The notes under the pieces were generated by a model. That model worked only from the letters and a program-made list of their open reading frames with translations, was not told where the DNA came from and did not search any database. Shown here in pieces: positions 15,540 through 22,411 of a stretch of DNA of 22,411 bases. This DNA is from Bdellovibrionales bacterium (GTDB taxonomy: Bacteria > Bdellovibrionota_G > JALEGL01 > JAGRAY01): positions 1 to 22,411 of the forward strand of contig JAGRAY010000011.1 of NCBI GenBank assembly GCA_020434375.1, given 5' to 3'. The translations under genes were made by a program, and so were the position numbers. How positions within the stretch are numbered: the first letter of the stretch is position 1; each line of letters begins with the position of its first letter.

Positions 15540-18530
15540 GTGCTTGTGGGTTCAAATTTGCTCGGCATTCACCTCAAAGATGCCTATCGTAGGAAATTTG
15601 GAAGTATTTTTAATATACATTTTTTAACGTTTATAGACTTATCCAAATTTTTGATCTCCCTATGGCCAGAGGCCTATGTGAATCGGCGGCCTATGCCTTT
15701 GGGTTTGGATGACATGTTTCTAGAAAAGTGTTTGGCGACGTTGCCGCAGCAGCATCCTTTTTATATGATGCGCCAAAAGTTCGGATTTGTTAAACAACTG
15801 AAAAGCTATTTTAACGAAATGACCGATGAGAGTCGAGAGCCAGAACATAAGTACCTTCAAAAAATTTATCGCAACTATCAAAATCAATATCTGAAAGATT
15901 TTTATTCTGTATCGGATCTAATCGCAGAATGTAGCAAGATGGATCTCTCTAATATATTGAAAATATCGTCAGGTATCTCTACCTTATTGTGCTATGGCTT
16001 TTACGACTATAACGTTTCACAAAAAACCCTACTAAAAAACATTGGACAACATGTTTCTCTAAAGTGTTGGCTTCCAAAACCCGATGTCCAAAGCCAAAAC
16101 TTTATTCAAACGAAAAATTTTTATCACAATCTGCCAAACACTATTGTTCATACTTTAACAGCGCGCGTCTTGCCTCGATTCACTTTCCGGTCTTACGCCG
16201 ACCCTGTAAAAGAAGCCGAACAGTTGGCTAACCAAGTCCTCGTATCACATGGCGAAGGTATTCCGTTTGAAAAGATGGCGATTATTCTCCCAACAAATCA
16301 AAATCTTTGGCAAATCTATACTGATACGTTTGATCGATCGAGTGTTCCGTATTATTTGGAAAAAGGCCTTCCTCTGGAATCTTCTAACGAGGGCTATGCC
16401 TTTTTGAAATTTATTGATTTGCTAGGATCTTCATCTTGGAAACGGAATGATCTCCTGAATATTTTGGCGGCCTTTAAGATATTGAAAAGTGATATGGGCG
16501 ATCCTTCCGACTGGGACACATGGACCAGGTCAAGTAGCTTGATTGGCGGGTGTTTTGACAAGGTTTTAGTGCAATGTAAAACAGGTCAGGCCGAAAAGAT
16601 CATTAAAATTTTTCCTAATCAAGAAGCTGAAATTCAGGAATTTATAGAATTTTTGACGTCTTTTGCAGAAGATTCAAAAAAACTGACCTTTGAGTACCCG
16701 CGTTTTTCTGGCGCTGCGAACCAATGGATAAAATGGATGAAAACCTATATGTCTGACACTCTCTCTAACCGGAAGATTCTCGATATTTTACTTTCCATGG
16801 GAGACATTGATGACTCTTTGATTACTCCTACCTTTAGTCATTTCACAAAAATTTTGAAGCAGAGGTGCCTTGTGAGCCGTTTACGACATGGTTTATTCAA
16901 GAGACAAGGTGTGTATCTCGGAAAAGCCGCCACTGTTCGAAATATTACTTTTGACGTTGTCATGTTGCCTTATTTTACCGAAGATGTTTTCCCCAAACCT
17001 GCTTCATCTCATCAACTTTTTGAAACAACAAAAAAAGATAGTACGGATCAAGAATTGCTCATCTATGACCTTTTATGGAAACAATCCAAACATTTTTTTA
17101 TATCCTATCCTCGAAGTGATCTCATGCAAAAGGCAAAACATCCTAGCTCATGGATCAAAACTCAATGCAACCATGATGAACTCGCTATCGAACATCAGCC
17201 TGAGAACAACTGGCAAAATATGAAACACGTCAATTCCGCTGAAAACAACACTGTGTTTCTCAAAACAAATGCCAAGCAGTGGTTAGAGAAAATACTTACT
17301 CCCTTTATTTCGAAAAATAAAAATGAAATTAATCTTGAGTCAATTGCAAAACTTTCTCCACTTTTGGAATCAAGTTACCAATGGTTTGAAAATCGCGTTC
17401 AGCGTGATCAATTTACAAACTTCGATGGATTGGTCCACGACCAAACAAACATAAAGGAAACAAAGCCTAAAACAGGTTTAGAAAATGATCCACAAAACAC
17501 GCAGCAACTTAAGAGCAATGAATCAACCTCAACACCTTTTAACGAACAAATACAAAACACTACTCTTGGACAAATGTCGTTTTCGGCCAAAGCTCTTTCA
17601 GAGTTTACAACCTGTCCATACCGGTATTTTTTAAGATTCGTACTCCGTTTAAAACCCTATGAGGATCCTGATGAGAATTTTGAACTCCAAAAACTTCATA
17701 AAGGTTATTTGATTCACGATATTTTATTCAATATTTTTACCACTTTAAAAAAAGAGAACCTACTAACACTTTCGGATTCGAATCAAAGTCAAATCATGTC
17801 TATTGTCGAGAAATGTGCCCAAAACACATTCGAAATATTTGAGAGCACAACTTATTTCGGAATTGCAACGCTATGGGAATTAGAAAAGCAGTCTATTATT
17901 CAAGGTGTGAAAGAGTTTTTGTTGCAAGACCTCAAATCCAATGACTTTATACCTGAAGCTTTTGAAGTTCGCTTCGGAATGAAAGCAAGAGGAGATCAAG
18001 AAGATAAAATTTATTCAACAACATTGCCCACAGAGTACCACTTGAAAAATGGGGTGATATTCAAGTTCTATGGAAAAATAGATCGTATAGATTTGTCAAA
18101 AAACAAAACACGCTGTCGAGTTATCGACTACAAAACAGGTACTATAAATCTAAAACAAAACTCGTTCGATGAAGGACGAGCCATTCAGCTACCTATCTAT
18201 CTTCTGGCATGTGCCCAATTGTTTTCAACAAAAGACATGGCAGAAAATGAGGCTCTATTAGCCTCTACGACTCCACAATCAGGATTTAAGCGCACTATTT
18301 TATCTGGGAAAACATTAATAGAAAAGCAAGATGAATTTGAACAAATTCTTATGACTGTTTACGAAATGCACAACAGTGGTGCTTTTATTCCCAATCCTGG
18401 TCCACAACGAAAAAATTGTGAGTATTGTGATTTTCAAAATATATGTGACAAATCGATTGGAAGACTTTTTGAAACCAAACAATCCGATCCACGGCTTGAA
18501 TCCTATTTTTTGTTGAGAAATATCCGCTAA
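15540..18530 (+). CDS. addB: AddB-like subunit of the AddAB helicase-nuclease
   Basis: AddB pairs with AddA to resect double-strand breaks and load recombinase. This 996-residue protein (from GTG 15540; probably about 30 residues longer at the N-terminus) has a helicase-like body without a recognisable Walker A, and a C-terminal PD-(D/E)xK nuclease. The nuclease has D848 (GKIDRID), D863 and K865 (VIDYKTG), and the iron-sulfur cysteines C692 (TTCPYRYF) plus C960, C963 and C969 (CEYCDFQNIC), the same C-x2-C-x5-C spacing as known AddB proteins. Body segments such as MLPYFTEDVFPKP and FISYPRSD are also typical. Its stop overlaps the addA ATG by one base (TAATG). A RecB-like exonuclease label is an alternative, but the addA neighbour supports AddB. 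Confidence 0.87.
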   Translation: MLVGSNLLGIHLKDAYRRKFGSIFNIHFLTFIDLSKFLISLWPEAYVNRRPMPLGLDDMFLEKCLATLPQQHPFYMMRQKFGFVKQLKSYFNEMTDESREPEHKYLQKIYRNYQNQYLKDFYSVSDLIAECSKMDLSNILKISSGISTLLCYGFYDYNVSQKTLLKNIGQHVSLKCWLPKPDVQSQNFIQTKNFYHNLPNTIVHTLTARVLPRFTFRSYADPVKEAEQLANQVLVSHGEGIPFEKMAIILPTNQNLWQIYTDTFDRSSVPYYLEKGLPLESSNEGYAFLKFIDLLGSSSWKRNDLLNILAAFKILKSDMGDPSDWDTWTRSSSLIGGCFDKVLVQCKTGQAEKIIKIFPNQEAEIQEFIEFLTSFAEDSKKLTFEYPRFSGAANQWIKWMKTYMSDTLSNRKILDILLSMGDIDDSLITPTFSHFTKILKQRCLVSRLRHGLFKRQGVYLGKAATVRNITFDVVMLPYFTEDVFPKPASSHQLFETTKKDSTDQELLIYDLLWKQSKHFFISYPRSDLMQKAKHPSSWIKTQCNHDELAIEHQPENNWQNMKHVNSAENNTVFLKTNAKQWLEKILTPFISKNKNEINLESIAKLSPLLESSYQWFENRVQRDQFTNFDGLVHDQTNIKETKPKTGLENDPQNTQQLKSNESTSTPFNEQIQNTTLGQMSFSAKALSEFTTCPYRYFLRFVLRLKPYEDPDENFELQKLHKGYLIHDILFNIFTTLKKENLLTLSDSNQSQIMSIVEKCAQNTFEIFESTTYFGIATLWELEKQSIIQGVKEFLLQDLKSNDFIPEAFEVRFGMKARGDQEDKIYSTTLPTEYHLKNGVIFKFYGKIDRIDLSKNKTRCRVIDYKTGTINLKQNSFDEGRAIQLPIYLLACAQLFSTKDMAENEALLASTTPQSGFKRTILSGKTLIEKQDEFEQILMTVYEMHNSGAFIPNPGPQRKNCEYCDFQNICDKSIGRLFETKQSDPRLESYFLLRNIR

Positions 18531-21500
18531 TGATCAATCATCTCGTCGACGAAAACGTACGCCAAAAAGCGACAAGTAGCTTTGAGAAAAATTTTACTGT
18601 AGAGGCCAGTGCGGGCACTGGAAAAACAACCCTCTTAGCCAAACGTTTTGTTAACTTAGTTCGGTTACATGGCGTGCATCCTTCTGCAATTGTGGCGATA
18701 ACATTTACAGAAAAAGCAGCTTTTGAACTGAATGAACGAATTGAGTCAATTTTTAAACAAAAATATCCGGATGATCCTTTGCTGATTGACCTTAGAAGTT
18801 CAACCATTTCAACCATTCATGCCTTTTGTACTAAGCTCTTAAAAGAATATTGCATTGAGGCTTGTCTAGACCCGGAGTTTTCTGTGATTGATCCGATGAT
18901 GATCCATGGATTTCTAAAAAGTACTTTTTACAAATGGCTGAGCGGAGTCAAAGACGATCAACTCTCCCTTATTAAGAAACTTATGGATGGCGGCATAAGT
19001 CTAACAGGAGTTTATAAGCTTGGATTAGATCTGTATCACCACAGGGATCTATCGATGAAACAAGATTATGACAATGATGACTGCGTTGATTCAACACATG
19101 AACTTAAGACGATGGCCTCTGTCATTGTTCCTCTCTGGAAACATGCGCAAGACAGTTGTTTAGACCGAAGCGACGAAGGATTCAAACTTATAGAGAAACT
19201 CTACTCTATGACCAAAGATTGTGATGATCTTGACCCAAATGAAACGGAAAGTACGCTACTTCGACTGTCTATTAAATCCAAAGGATCCCAAAAAAATTGG
19301 TCCTCCAAGCAGGATCTTCAACAACAGAAAAAGGAACTCGGGTTATTGGCAACGCGGCTGGATATCATTCAGACTGCGTTACGTAAAAAGATCTTCTGCG
19401 AGGTCCTCGAGATCATGAAGGGTTTTGTAAATCAAGTTGAGCTAAAAAAAAACGAACAGTCGCTTCTCGATTTCGATGATTTGTTAATTAAAGTCAGAGA
19501 TCTCTTGAAAGATCAGTCAGGTGTTAAAGAACAGATTCAACGTAGGTTTTCTCATATTCTCGTTGACGAAGTACAGGATACAGATCCATTGCAAGCTGAA
19601 ATTTTGTGGAGAATCTCATCGGACCAAGCACATGCAGATTGGCGAGAGACTCAGTTGACACCAGGAAAACTATTTGTAGTAGGAGACCCTAAGCAATCCA
19701 TTTATCGCTTTCGAAAGGCGAATCTCGAAATGTATACTCATATGAATAATTTAATTGAAAAACATGGCGAAAAACTAGTTATTCAGCAAAACTTTAGATC
19801 TAGTCGTCCGATTACGGACAGTGTTAATCAGATTTTTAGAAAATTATTCATAGAGCAGTATTCTGACATTTCGGCTCTAGACGACCATCAGTTTTTAGAC
19901 TCTCAATCTCCTATTCATTTTTTAATTCCATCGGTTAAGAACTTGCAAACGGGAGCTGATGATCTACGAAAGGTTGAAGCCGCAATGATCGCAGGGCACA
20001 TAAGAAATATGCTTCTTGAAAAGCGAACTCTGGTATTTGACCCCGTCGAACGAAAGCTCCGTAATGTAACAGTGGCGGACATAGCAGTTTTGTTTCCTAC
20101 AACTACTGGCATTGAACACTATGAGGAAGCGCTTCGAGATCACGGTTTGCCATTTAGCATTGAAGGTGGTGGTTCGTTTTTTGAGCGACACGAGATACAC
20201 GGCGTTATTGAGACCATGAAAGCCTCGCTTTATCCCCAAGATTCAGTGTGTGTTGTAGCAGCCTTAAAGTCAGTTATCTTTGGATGCTCCGATGATCAGC
20301 TTTTGAAATTATTTCAAGTCTCTCAAACATTTGATTACCGTAAAATAGATACTGACAAACTTGATCGGCATGTTCAGGCAGCTGTTGGTATTTTGAAAAA
20401 ATTGAATTGCATAGGCAATGATCGTCCATCAATCATAGTATCTCGGTTGATCGAATGGTGTTTTGTTCTCCCCGCAGCAATGCTGAGATACAATGGTGAA
20501 CAAGCGTGCGGGAATCTTCACAAACTAGAGCTAATGATAAAGCACTTGGAGATTCAAAACATTCAAACCTTGAATGAGTTTTTGCAGTGGGTGAATATTG
20601 CAAAACAGGAATCTAATGAGCCGGAAGCCATTGTGCACGATCGAACCGGTGAGCGTGTTCACTTATTAACAATTCATCGATCAAAAGGTTTGGAATTTCC
20701 AATTGTTATATTGGCAAACATGAATAGTCGCATAAATCTGAAGGAACGTATCATTGTAGATTCCTTAAGGGAAAACGTTGAAGTTGGTTTGGGCTCAAAA
20801 GATAAGCGTTTTGCGACTGGGAGTTTCGAAAAGCAGCTTGATCTAGAACGTGAAGCTCATTTAGAAGAACAAAAACGAATGTTCTATGTTGCTTTAACTC
20901 GTGCAAGAGATCAAATCATCATGACCAAACCAAATAGTAAAGAATCACTTGAAGGATACAATCGATGGATTTTAGATATTTATGATAACCAAGACATCGT
21001 AAGAAGTGAAAGCGAGATTGATAACAAAACCATGACAAGAACAATACGTATGACGAAGAATATAGATGACCATTTGGATCAAAAAATAAATTCTCTTTTT
21101 AGTGAGTATCAAAGCATGGAGCATGGTGACAGTGCTATATTAAGAGGTTTTCGTTCTGATACGAAACTAAATGATTCTTTGGGCTCCAAAATAGGAACTC
21201 TATTTCATAGAGTCATCGAACAATTAGACTATTCAAAAAAAAATCATAGACCGTTACTTAAAAAAATCTGCCTTGAAATGGGATTAGGGTTTTTGGAAAA
21301 ACGGGTCGAGACATTGTTTGAAAATTTTTATCAAATGAACCTGTACGACAGACTTTTGGGCGCTCAAAGAATTTACCGGGAGGTTCCATTTGTTTGCGAG
21401 AACACCAATGGCGAACCGTTTGAGGGAGCGATGGATTGTGTTTTTGAAGATTTAATAGGATGGCATATTGTCGATTTTAAAACGGACCAGAGCGAAGACG

Positions 21501-21634
21501 ATTCTAACAGGAATTACAAAAACCAAATGGATCAATATGCCCAAGCCTTTAAAACTTCGCTTAAGGAAACACCACACTCTCTTATTCTGGCCTACGTCGC
21601 GACTGGAACAGAAAAATCGTGGATCACAAACTAG
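18530..21634 (+). CDS. addA: AddA-like helicase-nuclease subunit (UvrD/RecB family)
   Basis: AddA is the 3'-5' motor and second nuclease of AddAB. The 1034-residue protein has all superfamily 1A motifs: Walker A ASAGTGKTT (K32), AITFTEKAAFELNERI, STIHAFC, LLDFDDLL, Walker B HILVDEVQDTD (D346, E347), VVGDPKQSIYRFRKA, QNFRSS, LLTIHRSKGLEFPIVIL and FYVALTRARD. The C-terminal PD-(D/E)xK nuclease begins near GTLFHRVIEQ and has D969 (GAMDCVFE), D982 and K984 (IVDFKTD), then YKNQMDQYAQAF, so it should be active. It is shorter than Bacillus AddA (about 1230 residues), as is common in Proteobacteria. The start ATG shares a base with the addB stop, making coupled translation and equal subunit supply likely. 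Confidence 0.93.
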   Translation: MINHLVDENVRQKATSSFEKNFTVEASAGTGKTTLLAKRFVNLVRLHGVHPSAIVAITFTEKAAFELNERIESIFKQKYPDDPLLIDLRSSTISTIHAFCTKLLKEYCIEACLDPEFSVIDPMMIHGFLKSTFYKWLSGVKDDQLSLIKKLMDGGISLTGVYKLGLDLYHHRDLSMKQDYDNDDCVDSTHELKTMASVIVPLWKHAQDSCLDRSDEGFKLIEKLYSMTKDCDDLDPNETESTLLRLSIKSKGSQKNWSSKQDLQQQKKELGLLATRLDIIQTALRKKIFCEVLEIMKGFVNQVELKKNEQSLLDFDDLLIKVRDLLKDQSGVKEQIQRRFSHILVDEVQDTDPLQAEILWRISSDQAHADWRETQLTPGKLFVVGDPKQSIYRFRKANLEMYTHMNNLIEKHGEKLVIQQNFRSSRPITDSVNQIFRKLFIEQYSDISALDDHQFLDSQSPIHFLIPSVKNLQTGADDLRKVEAAMIAGHIRNMLLEKRTLVFDPVERKLRNVTVADIAVLFPTTTGIEHYEEALRDHGLPFSIEGGGSFFERHEIHGVIETMKASLYPQDSVCVVAALKSVIFGCSDDQLLKLFQVSQTFDYRKIDTDKLDRHVQAAVGILKKLNCIGNDRPSIIVSRLIEWCFVLPAAMLRYNGEQACGNLHKLELMIKHLEIQNIQTLNEFLQWVNIAKQESNEPEAIVHDRTGERVHLLTIHRSKGLEFPIVILANMNSRINLKERIIVDSLRENVEVGLGSKDKRFATGSFEKQLDLEREAHLEEQKRMFYVALTRARDQIIMTKPNSKESLEGYNRWILDIYDNQDIVRSESEIDNKTMTRTIRMTKNIDDHLDQKINSLFSEYQSMEHGDSAILRGFRSDTKLNDSLGSKIGTLFHRVIEQLDYSKKNHRPLLKKICLEMGLGFLEKRVETLFENFYQMNLYDRLLGAQRIYREVPFVCENTNGEPFEGAMDCVFEDLIGWHIVDFKTDQSEDDSNRNYKNQMDQYAQAFKTSLKETPHSLILAYVATGTEKSWITN

Positions 21635-21654
21635 ATTGAATTTGCATTCTTTTA

Positions 21655-21685
21655 TTGACACTGTATGATCTGAAATTATTGTAAT
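21655..21685 (+). promoter_or_regulatory. Predicted promoter of the exported four-cysteine protein gene
   Basis: A perfect TTGACA at 21655-21660 is followed by TGTAAT at 21680-21685 (5/6, spacer 19); TATTGT at 21677-21682 (spacer 16) is the alternative. It lies 20 bases after addA, which gives the next gene its own transcript. The strong AAAGGAG ribosome-binding site is at 21741-21747. Confidence 0.5.
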
Positions 21686-21753
21686 ACACACGCTGAAACA
21701 ATGACACACTCAGCTATTAGTTAAAAGGGTCAAACCCACAAAAGGAGAGGAAA

Positions 21754-22281
21754 ATGAAAATAAGTAAGTTATGCTTAGTTGTACTAGGCTTCACCGCTGG
21801 TGCAGTTTTAGCAAATGAGAGCAAAATTAATTTAACAAAGCGGTTTTCGGACAAAAAATACAGCATTAAAAGTTCTGTACATGGAGTTAGCGAGAGCTTG
21901 TTTCAAGGCCGACAAAAATATGGTGTTTCGGGCATGGTAAAGTTCGCAGTCAATCGCGGCCGTGGTCGTGAAGAGAAGTTCGAATGTAAGTACTCGCGGG
22001 TAGAACTTATGGTCGATGGTCCCGCCTATGATATGCCAACATGTAAGTTTAACAAGAAGGTCGTATTTGGTTCTTATAACTTTGAACAAATGCTCGTATC
22101 GAGCCAAATGATCAAAGTTGACCAGAGAAAGCCTGGCGAAAAAGATCCTTACTGCTACAAGCATGTCTTGAATTCAACCTTTAAGATCGTTCCAGAAAAT
22201 TTACAGCAGTCACCTGTAGATTTTGGACATTCTGAAGTTGTTGTCCACAGCACCTGCTTGGATTCACCAGAATACTCTTAA
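21754..22281 (+). CDS. Exported four-cysteine protein of unknown function
   Basis: I do not recognise the family of this 175-residue protein. The N-terminus is a classic signal peptide (MKISKLCLVVLGFTAGAVLA, then NESK) with a likely cleavage after A20. The mature part has four cysteines (C78, C97, C134, C168), an even number suited to two disulfides in the periplasm, and beta-rich segments such as YGVSGMVKFAVNRGRGREEK and SRVELMVDGPAYDMP. It contains no membrane helix or lipobox. A strong ribosome-binding site (AAAGGAGAGG) stands before the ATG, with its own promoter upstream and a strong terminator downstream, so it is a single-gene transcript that may be well expressed. Confidence 0.85.
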   Translation: MKISKLCLVVLGFTAGAVLANESKINLTKRFSDKKYSIKSSVHGVSESLFQGRQKYGVSGMVKFAVNRGRGREEKFECKYSRVELMVDGPAYDMPTCKFNKKVVFGSYNFEQMLVSSQMIKVDQRKPGEKDPYCYKHVLNSTFKIVPENLQQSPVDFGHSEVVVHSTCLDSPEYS

Positions 22282-22302
22282 AATAGCAGTATCAAGTGAA
22301 AC

Positions 22303-22335
22303 AAAAAAAGCCCGCCTGGTGCGGGCTTTTTTTTT
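22303..22335. terminator. Strong bidirectional rho-independent terminator
   Basis: GCCCGC (22310-22315), loop CTGGT, GCGGGC (22321-22326), followed by nine T (22327-22335) and preceded by seven A (22303-22309). The A and T runs extend the helix, so it can end transcription in both directions. It sits 21 bases after the + strand stop at 22281 and just before the stop of a probable - strand gene. Confidence 0.95.
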
Positions 22336-22336
22336 G

Positions 22337-22411
22337 TTAAAAGTGGTCTCTAATAAATTTCTCCGGACTTACGCCCGGAGTATTTACTTTTGCAGCTTCG
22401 CTGGCCGAAGG
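22337..22411 (-). CDS. Probable 3' end of a - strand gene running off the window
   Basis: Read on the - strand from the window edge, one frame is open for 24 codons (PSASEAAKVNTPGVSPEKF, then IRDHF) and stops with TAA at 22339-22337, directly before the bidirectional terminator. The composition is protein-like and the placement matches a convergent gene pair. The piece is too short to name a product, and a chance open frame of this length is possible. Confidence 0.5.
   Translation of the reverse strand, partial: PSASEAAKVNTPGVSPEKFIRDHF

Noticed and set aside
22361..22380. CTCCGG-N8-CCGGAG hairpin downstream of the terminator
   Set aside because: It falls in the open - strand frame that probably encodes the tail of the next gene and has no T run; a chance coding hairpin is simpler.
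1..22411. Mobile element, prophage, CRISPR array or defence island
   Set aside because: No transposase, integrase, terminal repeats, spaced direct repeats or tRNA attachment site was seen; AddAB is the only nuclease-helicase and is core repair machinery.

Overview
The window looks like a chromosomal housekeeping region of a moderately AT-rich Gram-negative bacterium. An outer membrane is implied by LolA, several lipoprotein signals and MltG. RNase J, AddAB instead of RecBCD, and the order ftsK-lolA-rimO point to a former deltaproteobacterial lineage, most plausibly Bdellovibrionota. That placement is inferred from gene content and was not tested by any search. I see no tRNA, rRNA, CRISPR array, insertion sequence or phage gene.

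Left part, + strand: the 3' end of ftsK (1-948), lolA (951-1589), then a 249-base gap and rimO (1839-3182). The gap is not empty. It holds a sigma70-like promoter and a roughly 118-nt inverted-repeat-bounded element predicted to fold into a compact RNA, ending two bases before the rimO ATG.

Middle part, - strand: eleven genes from 14734 down to 3202 are packed with gaps of 13 bp or less, and mostly overlap by 4 bp, so they read as one operon. In transcription order they are: a MoaA-like radical SAM protein without the auxiliary-cluster cysteines, an exported M28 metallopeptidase, RsmE, a TPR lipoprotein, a LolB-like lipoprotein, a stand-alone MshEN/GspE-N protein (possible c-di-GMP sensor), two oligopeptide-ABC ATPases (DppD/OppD and OppF types, with no permease or binding protein in the window), RNase J, RuvX and MltG. 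The themes are envelope maintenance (lipoproteins, peptidoglycan, peptide uptake) and RNA metabolism (16S rRNA methylation, RNA decay, rRNA processing).

Right part, + strand: a short divergent promoter region with a TTGAC-N8-GTCAA palindrome leads to an unrecognised 161-residue charged protein, then addB and addA, the helicase-nuclease for double-strand-break repair. The addB reading frame is open upstream of its first conventional start codon and encodes plausible family sequence there, so its start is a puzzle. A separately promoted exported four-cysteine protein of unknown function follows, closed by a strong bidirectional terminator. Beyond it lies what seems to be the 3' tail of a - strand gene that runs off the window.

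The items most worth a second look are the structured rimO leader, the radical SAM protein that looks like MoaA but has only three cysteines, and the missing start codon of addB.
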